The notes beneath the pieces are model-generated. The model was not told where the DNA came from, did no database searches, and was given only the letters and a program-made list of their open reading frames with translations. The translations under genes were made by a program, and so were the position numbers. A stretch of DNA of 64,000 bases from Planctomycetota bacterium (GTDB taxonomy: Bacteria > Planctomycetota > UBA8742 > UBA2392), in NCBI GenBank assembly GCA_019636215.1, contig JAHBXZ010000012.1, forward strand, positions 62,001-126,000, in the 5' to 3' direction. How positions within the stretch are numbered: position 1 is the first letter of the stretch; each line of letters begins with the position of its first letter. This document shows positions 19,301-26,226 of this stretch, piece by piece.

Positions 19301-20056
19301 GTAGATGTCCTTGCCGCCGCCGGCAGTCGAGCCCGCAGTGATCTTGCCCGCCGGCTCGCGGAAGTTGTCGCCGCGCAGTCGGCCCAGCAGCTCGGCCAGG
19401 TTCACGCCGTAGCTGCGGGTCTTTTCGGGGTCAAAGTCCACAGCAATGAACTTCTGCTTTGTGCCCAGGAAGGTCACGCTGGCCACGCCCTCGACGTTTT
19501 CCAGAAAGGGCTGGACCACGCGTTCAAGCTTCAGGTGCGGGTCAACCGTGCCGTCTTCCCACGAGAAATTGATGAATGCCACCGGCCAGTTGCCGCTGCT
19601 GCCGCCGCCGCGCCGCCAGACCCGGATGCGCCCGGTATCGGCCGGCAGCTTCAGCCGCGCGCGTTCTATGGCAGCGGTGACCTCGGCGTAGGCCTCATCC
19701 ATGTTGCGGTCGCCGTCAAACTCAATGTTGAAGTCGGCGCCGGTGCGGTTGCTGGTGGCCCACAGTTCCTTGATGCCGGGGATGGTGGAAAGCTCGGCCT
19801 CGACAACCAGTGTCAGGTCACGCTCGACGGTCATCGGCGAGATGGTGTTTCCGGCCTTGCTGTAGGGGACTTCGACACTCAGAGACTTGGACTGCAACCC
19901 GGCGGGAAAAAGCTCCACAGGCAGCAGATTCAGCGCGATCAGCCCGATCACGGCCGTGGCCGTCAACAGTACGGTGACGGTAATCGGCCGGCCGGCAAAG
20001 AATGCCAGCACCGGGTGGCGTGAGCGCGCGTGGTCGGTTGTCCAGAGCTCGGACAT
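16322..20056 (-). CDS. RND-family efflux permease with an inserted periplasmic PDZ domain
   Basis: Inner-membrane RND (AcrB/MMPL-superfamily, HAE-type) transporter, 1,244 aa against about 1,040 for the family. TM1 follows the N-terminal FFAGRPITVTVLL segment. TM4 carries GGMLLDNAIVVAENVYR (the DN variant of the proton-relay Asp pair), and the C-terminal half has GLMVLVGVVVNNGIVLIDL. In the second periplasmic loop a PDZ-like domain (about residues 655-730, with EVKPGSQAERAKLRPGDF) is inserted. The TM6-TM7 linker is also enlarged and contains an extra hydrophobic segment. ATG 20056 (MSELWTTDHARSRHP) is preferred over an upstream ATG at 20158, because the RND N-terminus begins there. No membrane-fusion or TolC-like gene is adjacent. 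Substrate unknown. Confidence 0.92.
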   Translation of the reverse strand: MSELWTTDHARSRHPVLAFFAGRPITVTVLLTATAVIGLIALNLLPVELFPAGLQSKSLSVEVPYSKAGNTISPMTVERDLTLVVEAELSTIPGIKELWATSNRTGADFNIEFDGDRNMDEAYAEVTAAIERARLKLPADTGRIRVWRRGGGSSGNWPVAFINFSWEDGTVDPHLKLERVVQPFLENVEGVASVTFLGTKQKFIAVDFDPEKTRSYGVNLAELLGRLRGDNFREPAGKITAGSTAGGGKDIYIVADSRFASIAEIEELPVRPGLALWQITRHLELPDGAGHRGVYETYGVNSYVRTNGRWAATAQVFQNGDANTVTVGNRVNAALAELQNRPELAGFSMRTAWNQGDAIQESISNLMGTLYWGGLLAFVVLLLFLKSWRLSLVIALAIPLCMTLTLAVMYFANQTINLLALMGFTLAGGMLLDNAIVVAENVYRRSSMGETPLAAAIRGAGEVGLALVLATSTTVIVFITVIFLSEEPFIGFVMGKIGLPVCVSLGFSVLLALAVVPMTMNTAGLLKPGHTSRGRRWFVQVRARLQQRRQRGGFAAITALAGLAIWEVAALAIGRNSEGLPGTPLVDGIARAYDLTTAGLMRLRYLVVPVALGLTLWGVMELPGRLERTDQNQGNRDRIQMSVRFPRNSDIAVAKRALMLTEVKPGSQAERAKLRPGDFILAYNTRKLASLDDLRALERSLAPGVKVPVEVARGSSSDTLEFTTGELGIEAVMEDTQPLRDAIWARYVFDVEEILLGVDGADTKREQAVSQLGLSEEEALRRYGRTKEEARQYFGLEMLTASFSERRAMFWLYIDKTRVDQAGEFFKRVQAAMPQRAGMDVSGEFQGGSSSTSEVTIRISGPDTQRLLQLADDIVVRLGGVEGLEGVRVDTAEGMDEVTVAIERQRAAAMGVAPSTLSQVLGFQLTGTTLRDFSQGDNLLPLRVRFAPPADSAGNARDPDLQDVSETRIATGAGGSVAAKAITRTTGLANSGLGEIRRRNRQTSLRVVGTTSTEDLDRIRRQVDSAMEGVQLPPGYNRELAGRFSDFGARFDDLFKTLIWSGVLVFLVMCFLFESFMKPVCILMVSIPGALFGGYGALWLFNTPFDVITGLGLMVLVGVVVNNGIVLIDLVNRLRLEGVPRDEAVRTACRQRLRPILLTTLTTVFGLIPMAVGDAQFVGTPYYPMGRLVLGGLVVSMLYTLLLVPLLYTIVDDFGLALKTWSSTVFAGRAKGGGDSAPAPASTE

Positions 20057-20240
20057 GTATGGGTTATACGAATGAAACCGGGCAAGGGCGTCTATGTTCG
20101 ATGGCCGGGGCGGATGGCCAGGCATTGCGGACTGCTCCGCCGCCAGGGGCCAGAACATTCGCCATCATGCTTCCGCGTGGAATTCGGCTTTCGCTCAAGC
20201 CGCCGGCGCTGAACTGCCGATTCATGTGCGGACTGCCGCC

Positions 20241-20615
20241 ATGAAGAAAATCTACTTCCTAACCCAGCCGGTCATGCCCGCCACCAACAGCGGCCGGTGG
20301 CGCAATCGCCTGAAGAACACCTACAAGGGCACCGACGCGATCCGCGACATCATTGACTGGACCGACCAGGGTCGCGAGTTCTATGTGGCGATTGTGTTCC
20401 ATGGCACCGGCGAGCGCCGCGTGTTCCACCTTAACCCGCCAGGCAGCCCCGAAATCTGCACCGACATGGCCACACGCAAGCCGGTGCTGAATGTGATCGA
20501 CCAAGTGTTGCGCCTGTGCGCTGAAAACGCCGACATCGACATCTGCCTGCTGGAACGCAAGCGCGGAGGAAACCCAAACTCCGGGCGATGGGACCCCCCG
20601 CCAACGGCGGCATAA
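20241..20615 (+). CDS. Hypothetical protein (124 aa)
   Basis: Not recognised. The product begins MKKIYFLTQPVMPATNSG and is a soluble, mixed alpha/beta protein with no signal peptide, membrane segment or Cys motif. It contains an FHGTGERRVFHL strand pair and ends in a Pro-rich tail. The frame is open upstream, but the M-K-K start at 20241 is the plausible one. It is divergent from the RND gene, whose start is about 185 bp away. A short GC hairpin plus a T-run overlaps its stop codon, which supports a monocistronic unit. The opposite-strand frame over the same bases lacks any recognisable feature. Confidence 0.6.
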   Translation: MKKIYFLTQPVMPATNSGRWRNRLKNTYKGTDAIRDIIDWTDQGREFYVAIVFHGTGERRVFHLNPPGSPEICTDMATRKPVLNVIDQVLRLCAENADIDICLLERKRGGNPNSGRWDPPPTAA

Positions 20616-20624
20616 ATTTTTTTT
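20598..20624 (+). terminator. Probable intrinsic terminator of the 124-aa gene
   Basis: A 5-bp stem CCGCC/GGCGG with a 3-nt loop (20598-20610) overlaps the end of the reading frame and is followed, after CATAAA, by eight T residues (20617-20624). The stem is short, so strength is uncertain. Confidence 0.5.
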
Positions 20625-20916
20625 GAGCGCCGCCAATATATAATAACATGATGTACTGTGAAGTTACTCACATACCCAGCAGGGCTCGGGTCGGGCCTTG
20701 GGCTGCATAACAGGCTTATGGTCGTGCAGGGTGACTCAGCTACTGCCCAGCTTGCCCACCGCTAAAGCGGACTAACTGCATCCGATGTTCCGAAGGCGCT
20801 GCGGGCACTGTTCGTGGCCGCACCAACCTACGGGCTTGCCACGTACATTCCGGCAGCATATTTTCTGCCCACCTTGATCTTTTTGGTCAGCGTTGCCGGG
20901 TGTTTCGGGGGCGGGC
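20625..20916. other. Intergenic region upstream of the Rrf2 gene
   Basis: About 290 bp without a supported gene. The first part is AT-rich, with a TATAAT hexamer at 20639-20644 but no convincing -35. The remainder is GC-rich with short complementary segments, including CCGC-TAAA-GCGG near 20760. It probably carries the promoter and leader of the Rrf2-activase unit. A structured leader or small RNA is possible; I could not match it to tmRNA, SRP, 6S or RNase P signatures. Confidence 0.4.
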
Positions 20917-21375
20917 GTGATCATCACCAGCAAATCCGATTACGGCATGCGTGCAGCGCTGCACCTGGCGCGCGCGGGCCGTCGTGTGCGCCTGCACGAG
21001 ATCGCCACCGAACAGCACATCCCTGAATCCCTGTGCGCGCAGATCATGCGCCGGCTGGTGGCCGCGCAGATCGTGCGCAGCCTGGCCGGGCCGCAGGGCG
21101 GCTATGAACTGGCCCGCGAGGCCAGCACCATCAGCATTGCCAGCATCCTGGCCGCGGCCGACCGTGACATCTGCATTTTCCGTTGCGTGGAAGATGGCTG
21201 CGATTGCGAGTTCGCCGGCAAGTGCGCTTTTCAGGGCATTCTGCAGGCGTTTGGTAAGTCGTTCTCGGAGTACCTGCAGCGGTTGACGCTGGAAGACATC
21301 CGTCCCGAAGGCGCCAAGCTGCCGCCGTTCACCGTGGTTGAATCCAAAGATGTGCTGGTAACCGCAAAGGGTTAG
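20917..21375 (+). CDS. Rrf2-family transcriptional regulator
   Basis: Winged-helix DNA-binding regulator of 152 aa, the family of IscR, NsrR and RsrR. The N-terminus IITSKSDYGMRAALHLA and the wing segment LAGPQGGYELAR are diagnostic. The usual Fe-S ligand region is present and Cys-rich: C86, C90, C95, C97 and C103, plus C40 in the recognition-helix region. Binding of an Fe-S cluster and response to iron, oxygen or redox state is therefore likely but inferred. GTG 20917 is used as start because the conserved domain begins at the next residue. It ends 2 nt before the activase gene, so the two are almost certainly co-transcribed, suggesting that it controls the Fe-S activase and perhaps itself. 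Confidence 0.88.
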   Translation: MIITSKSDYGMRAALHLARAGRRVRLHEIATEQHIPESLCAQIMRRLVAAQIVRSLAGPQGGYELAREASTISIASILAAADRDICIFRCVEDGCDCEFAGKCAFQGILQAFGKSFSEYLQRLTLEDIRPEGAKLPPFTVVESKDVLVTAKG

Positions 21376-21377
21376 GC

Positions 21378-24300
21378 ATGAGCGCAGAAATGCTTGCCAA
21401 GTATCCCAAGGGCATCACGGTCGGGCTGGATGTCGGCAGCACCACGGTCAAGGCCGTGGTGATGGACCCGGCCACGGATGCCATTTTGTGGTCGGAGTAC
21501 CGCCGCCACGAGACGCGCCAGCCGGAAAAGACCCACGAGTTCCTGAAAGAGATCACCGCGGCGTTTCCGCTGCCGAACGAGAAAATCCGCATCTTCATCA
21601 CCGGCAGCGGCGGCAATTCCCTGGCCCCGCTGTTCGGTGCCAAGTTCGTTCAGGAAGTCAACGCGGTGTCACTGGCGGTCGAGAAGCTTTACCCGGAAGC
21701 CGGCAGCGTGATCGAGCTTGGCGGACAGGACGCCAAGATCATCATCTGGAAAGAAGACAAAGGCGGCAAACGCAAGATCCCCAGCATGAACGACAAGTGC
21801 GCCGGCGGCACCGGCGCCGTGATCGACAAGATCAACGCCAAGCTGAAGATCCCGGGCGACATCCTGCGCCAGTTGAACTACCACGGCGTGAAGCTGCACC
21901 CGGTGGCCGGCAAGTGCGGCGTGTTCGCGGAAACCGACATCAACGGCCTGCAGAAGCAGGGCGTGCCCGCGCAGGAACTCATGGCCTCGCTGTTTGAGGC
22001 GATTGTTCAGCAGAACCTTTCGGTGCTTACGCGCGGCAACACGCTGCGCCCGACGGTGCTTCTGCTGGGCGGCCCGAACACCTTCATTCCAAGCATGCAG
22101 CAGGCCTGGAAGCACAACATCGCCAAGCTGTGGGAAGAACGGAAGTTCCCGCTGCCTGAGGGCAAGAAGGGCGAGGACCTGGTTGTGGTGCCCGACAACG
22201 CCCAGTACTTCGCGGCGATCGGTGCCGTGCTGTACGGCAAGAGTGAAGACGAAGAAATCGCCCGGTTCACTGGCATTGAAGCCCTGACTTCGTACATCAG
22301 CGGCGGGCGCGACGCCATGCGTAACGCCAGCGGCGGCGGGCCCCTGAGCGAATCCGAGCAGGACCTTGCCGATTTCAAGCAGAAGTACACAGTGGCCAGC
22401 CACAAGTTCCCCGAGTTCGGCCCCGGCGAAGTTGTCGAAGGCTGGGTCGGCATCGACGGCGGCAGCACCAGCACCAAGGCGGTGCTGCTGAACAAGAAGG
22501 GCGAGCTGATCGGGGCGTTCTACCAGCTTTCCAAGGGCAACCCGCTGCAGGACACCAAGGAAGTAATGGGCGGCCTGCGCGACAGCATCGAGAAAAACGG
22601 CGCGACACTCAAGGTGATGGGCGTTGGCACCACCGGCTACGCCAAGGACATCCTGAAGGACACCATCGGTGCCGACGTGGCGCTGGTGGAGACGGTGGCG
22701 CACACCCAGGCAGCGCTGCATTTCTACAAAGACGTCGACGTGATCGTGGATGTCGGCGGCCAGGACATCAAGGTGATCATGCTGAAGAACGGCCGCGTCG
22801 CCGACTTCAAGCTGAACACCCAGTGCAGCGCCGGCAACGGCTACTTCCTGCAGTCCACGGCCGGCAAGTTCGGCCACCCCGTCGAGAAATTCGCCGACAT
22901 CGCGTTTTCCGCCGACAGCCTGCCGATCTTCAGCTACGGCTGTGCGGTGTTCATGGAAAGCGACATTGTCAACTTCCAGCAGCTGGGCTGGGAACCGCAG
23001 CAGATCATGGCGGGCCTGGCGCACGTGCTGCCCAAGAACATCTGGCTGTACGTGGTACAAGAGCCCAACCTGGCCAAGCTGGGCCGGCGCTTCGTGCTGC
23101 AAGGCGGCACCCAGCGCAACCTGGCGGCCGTCAAGTCCCAGGTCGACTTCATCAAGAGCAAAGTGCCCGACGCCGACGTGATCGTGCACAAGTTCTGCGG
23201 CGAAAGCGGCGCCATTGGCTGCGGCATTGAGGCCATTCGCGTTACCCAGCGCCACGGCCACACGCACTTCATCGGGTTTGATTCGCTGCTGGGCCTCAAC
23301 TACAGCAGCAAGCGCGACGAATCGACCCGCTGCTACTTCTGCAAGAACAAGTGCCTGCGCACGTTCATTGATACGCAGACGCCCTCGGGCGACAACCGGC
23401 GCTTCATCATTGCCACCTGCGAAAAGGGCACGGTCGAAGACGTCAACGAGATGCGCAAGATCAAGGGCAAGCTCGATGACATGAAGAAGGCCAACCCCAA
23501 TTACGTAGAGGTTGCGGCCAAGAAAGCGTTCGACAGCTACAAGCCCGAAGTCGTGGTCAAGGATCTCAAAGTCGGCTTGCTGGGCAAACTTGGCATGTCG
23601 CGCGTCAAGCAGCAGCTGGAACGCCGCGCGAAGCTGAAGGATTACAAGCTCGGCCTGCCCAAGGCTCTGAACATGTACAACACCGGCCCGTTCTGGTCGG
23701 CGTACCTGGAGTCACTGGGCATCCCGGCCAAGAACATCATCTGGTCGGACTACACCAACGAGGGCATGTACAAGGAAGGCTCGCGCCGGGGCAGCATTGA
23801 CCAGTGCTTCCCGGCCAAGGTCAGCCTGGCACACGTGCACAACCTGCTGTACCGCAAGCAGGTCAACGCGATCCTGTTCCCGATTCCCAACACTCTGCAG
23901 AGCGACCTGACGCACCTGCTGGCGTCCTGTGCCTGTCCGACGGTCACGGCCACGCCCGAAGTCGTGAAGGCCGCCTTCACCAAGGAAAGCGACCTGTTCG
24001 GTGAGAAGGGTGTGGAGTACTGGGACCCTGTCGTTGACCTGTACATCCCGTCACTGGCGGAAAAAGAACTCTACGAGTTCTTTCACGAGAAGTTCGGCAT
24101 CACCAAGGACGAAAACGCGGCAGCGGTCAAGGCCGGCTACAAGGCCATGGACGAGTACAAAGAAGAGCACCTGCGCAAACCCGCCCGCGCGACGCTGGAT
24201 AAACTCAAGCGCGAGGGGAAGATTGGCGTGGTGCTGCTGGCACGGCCTTACCACAACGACCCCGGGCTGAACCACGAGGTCACAGAAGAGTTGCAGAAGA

Positions 24301-24824
24301 TGGGCTATCCCATCTTCAGCCTGGACAGCCTGCCGATTGAAGAAGACATCCTGCACGAGGTGTTCGGCGACGACGTAAAGAGCGGGCGTATCCCGCACGC
24401 GATGGCAATCACCGATGTGTGGAAGAACGCCTACAGCACCAACAGCGCCCAGAAGCTGTGGGGTGCCAAGTATGTGGCCCGTCACCCGAACCTGGTGGCA
24501 CTGGACCTGTCCAGCTTCAAGTGCGGCCACGACGCGCCGATCTATTCAGCCGTGGAGGAAACAGTTTCGGTCAGCGGCACGCCGTACTTCACCTTCCACG
24601 ACATCGACGAAAACAAGCCGACCGGTGCCATCAAGATCCGCACGGAAACGATCGACTACTTCCTCAAGCGCTACATTGAGGACATGGCCGACCGCAGCAA
24701 CAAGCAGACCAGGTTCATGGAGATGCTGGAACAGAAGAAGCAGGAACTGCTTGCCCGCAAAGGCGCGGCGCAGCAGACCGAGCAAGGCAAGTCAGACCCG
24801 GAACTGGCTGCCGTAAGCAGCTGA
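21378..24824 (+). CDS. Double BadF/HgdC-type acyl-CoA dehydratase activase with DUF2229 region
   Basis: 1,148-aa protein with two ASKHA ATPase domains of the BadF/BadG/HgdC family (about residues 10-310 and 355-630), followed by a DUF2229-type region to the C-terminus. Such ATPases carry a [4Fe-4S] cluster and use ATP hydrolysis to drive electrons into a low-potential partner (2-hydroxyacyl-CoA dehydratase or benzoyl-CoA reductase type). The presumed cluster Cys are in both heads: C141 and C180, C483 and C522. Each pair is 39 residues apart, the spacing I recall for the glutaryl-type component A. A C-x2-C-x3-C motif (C652, C655, C659) opens the third region. Family members are often about 1,400 aa and continue into a dehydratase-like part; here that part is the separate gene at 26227. 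The physiological substrate is unknown. Confidence 0.9.
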   Translation: MSAEMLAKYPKGITVGLDVGSTTVKAVVMDPATDAILWSEYRRHETRQPEKTHEFLKEITAAFPLPNEKIRIFITGSGGNSLAPLFGAKFVQEVNAVSLAVEKLYPEAGSVIELGGQDAKIIIWKEDKGGKRKIPSMNDKCAGGTGAVIDKINAKLKIPGDILRQLNYHGVKLHPVAGKCGVFAETDINGLQKQGVPAQELMASLFEAIVQQNLSVLTRGNTLRPTVLLLGGPNTFIPSMQQAWKHNIAKLWEERKFPLPEGKKGEDLVVVPDNAQYFAAIGAVLYGKSEDEEIARFTGIEALTSYISGGRDAMRNASGGGPLSESEQDLADFKQKYTVASHKFPEFGPGEVVEGWVGIDGGSTSTKAVLLNKKGELIGAFYQLSKGNPLQDTKEVMGGLRDSIEKNGATLKVMGVGTTGYAKDILKDTIGADVALVETVAHTQAALHFYKDVDVIVDVGGQDIKVIMLKNGRVADFKLNTQCSAGNGYFLQSTAGKFGHPVEKFADIAFSADSLPIFSYGCAVFMESDIVNFQQLGWEPQQIMAGLAHVLPKNIWLYVVQEPNLAKLGRRFVLQGGTQRNLAAVKSQVDFIKSKVPDADVIVHKFCGESGAIGCGIEAIRVTQRHGHTHFIGFDSLLGLNYSSKRDESTRCYFCKNKCLRTFIDTQTPSGDNRRFIIATCEKGTVEDVNEMRKIKGKLDDMKKANPNYVEVAAKKAFDSYKPEVVVKDLKVGLLGKLGMSRVKQQLERRAKLKDYKLGLPKALNMYNTGPFWSAYLESLGIPAKNIIWSDYTNEGMYKEGSRRGSIDQCFPAKVSLAHVHNLLYRKQVNAILFPIPNTLQSDLTHLLASCACPTVTATPEVVKAAFTKESDLFGEKGVEYWDPVVDLYIPSLAEKELYEFFHEKFGITKDENAAAVKAGYKAMDEYKEEHLRKPARATLDKLKREGKIGVVLLARPYHNDPGLNHEVTEELQKMGYPIFSLDSLPIEEDILHEVFGDDVKSGRIPHAMAITDVWKNAYSTNSAQKLWGAKYVARHPNLVALDLSSFKCGHDAPIYSAVEETVSVSGTPYFTFHDIDENKPTGAIKIRTETIDYFLKRYIEDMADRSNKQTRFMEMLEQKKQELLARKGAAQQTEQGKSDPELAAVSS

Positions 24825-24859
24825 TCCGGGCTTTGTGCGGGAAGTGAAGGCGCTAGACT

Positions 24860-24883
24860 CCTCCGCTTTGCGGAGGCACGAAA
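24860..24883 (+). promoter_or_regulatory. Hairpin sequestering the ribosome-binding site of the next gene
   Basis: A perfect 7-bp stem CCTCCGC/GCGGAGG with a TTT loop (24860-24876) includes the Shine-Dalgarno GGAGG (24872-24876), 7 nt before ATG 24884. In the RNA the ribosome-binding site would be base-paired. This suggests regulated or dampened translation of the coiled-coil/PDZ gene relative to the activase. There is no T-run, so it is unlikely to be a terminator. Confidence 0.55.
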
Positions 24884-26194
24884 ATGGACAAGGCGACAAC
24901 AGGCGCGGTACTGGGAACGATTCTCGGCCTTCTGGCCGGCATCGGCGGCATGGTCATGTTCGGTGCCGCCCGTGACACCGCGTCTGAGCGCGACCAGCTG
25001 GAAGAAAAGCTTGCCCTTCAGGCCGGCGACCAGGCCGCGCAGAAGGATGAAATCAGCCGCCTGAAGGCCGAGCTTGACCGTCTGCGCAACGATGCCGTGC
25101 GCGCCCGCGAGGGCACCAAGGAGATTGCCGACGGCTATGACCGTTTGTCGGAAGACAAAGCCGCAGCCGAGGAACGCGCCCGCAAGCTCAAGGACGAGCT
25201 CGACAAGCTCAAGGGCGGTGGGGCCGAAGCGGCGCGCCAGAACGAGGCCCGCATTGCCGAGCTTGAAAAACTGCTGGAAGAGAACGGGATTCTGGCCCAC
25301 CTTTCGCCCGAGGAAATCCAGCGGCGCATGACGCTGCACAAGGACGCGTTTGAGCTGGCGTTCAGCACCAAGGACAAGAAGAAGACTCTGGAAGCCCTGC
25401 GCGAAATGCAGCGACTGGGCCCGGCGGCCTATGACGAAGCCATTTCCATGTGGAAGAAAGTGGCAGAAGATTTCGGCATGAATCCGTTTGGCCAGGGACC
25501 GGGTACGCTGGGGCTCAACTTCCAGGAATACACCTCGTTGATTTCAAGCTACGGCTTGTTGCAGAAAGGCCTGACCGACCCAGGCGTGGACAGCGCTTTC
25601 CGCATTGCGGCCCTGTACGGCGTTCCCTGGTGGACCAGCGAAAGTGGCGCCGACCGCGCCAAACTGGTGGGCGATCTGCTGCAGACCGTCAAGGGTTACG
25701 AGGCCGGCGTGGCGATAGAGGCACTGCGCGACATCCAGGACCCCTCGACCACGCGCTATCTGTCTGAATACCTGCTGCGCAACACCGACGACGGGCCGGC
25801 CCGCATGGCCGCAGTCAATGCGCTGCAGCGCAAGAACACCGACGACGCCTGGGCGGCGATTGAACACACCGCCAAGAACGACCCTGACGAGAAAGTGCGC
25901 CGTCACGCCCAGGCCGCACTGGCCGCGCGCAACGTGGCCGTGGAAGGTGTGCTGATCACCTGGGTAGGCGAAAACAGCCAGGGATCGCTGGCCGGCATCA
26001 AGGTCAACGACATCCTGACCCATTACAACGGCGTGCGGATCAAGACGCTGGAAGACGTAAACCGCGCCAAGCAGTCGGTGGCGCCGGACCAGACTGTAAC
26101 TGTGCTTGTGAACCGGGCGGGCGAAGAGGTTTCGCTGCAGCTCGGGCCGGGAACCATCGGGATCAACGGCCAGGCCGTTGCCCCAAGGAAGTGA
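24884..26194 (+). CDS. Membrane-anchored coiled-coil/PDZ protein
   Basis: 436-aa protein with one N-terminal membrane segment (about residues 7-28, Gly/Leu-rich). A long Glu/Lys/Arg-rich coiled coil follows (about 32-130), then a helical region with HEAT-like pairs (about 140-350). It ends in a PDZ-like domain containing GENSQGSLAGIKVNDILTHYN and TLEDVNRAK (about 360-430). The topology probably places most of the protein outside the cytoplasm. No catalytic residues are apparent, so a scaffold or adaptor role is inferred. It lies between the two activase-related genes on the same strand, 59 bp after one and 32 bp before the other, and is likely to be in the same transcript. Its ribosome-binding site is inside a hairpin. 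Confidence 0.8.
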   Translation: MDKATTGAVLGTILGLLAGIGGMVMFGAARDTASERDQLEEKLALQAGDQAAQKDEISRLKAELDRLRNDAVRAREGTKEIADGYDRLSEDKAAAEERARKLKDELDKLKGGGAEAARQNEARIAELEKLLEENGILAHLSPEEIQRRMTLHKDAFELAFSTKDKKKTLEALREMQRLGPAAYDEAISMWKKVAEDFGMNPFGQGPGTLGLNFQEYTSLISSYGLLQKGLTDPGVDSAFRIAALYGVPWWTSESGADRAKLVGDLLQTVKGYEAGVAIEALRDIQDPSTTRYLSEYLLRNTDDGPARMAAVNALQRKNTDDAWAAIEHTAKNDPDEKVRRHAQAALAARNVAVEGVLITWVGENSQGSLAGIKVNDILTHYNGVRIKTLEDVNRAKQSVAPDQTVTVLVNRAGEEVSLQLGPGTIGINGQAVAPRK

Positions 26195-26226
26195 CCCAGG
26201 GACGCAAACGGACCGAAAGGGCGAAC

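Noticed and set aside
21669-23267. Minus-strand frame of 532 codons opposite the activase
   Set aside because: It is antisense to the two ATPase heads with conserved Cys spacing; no family features in the shadow frame.
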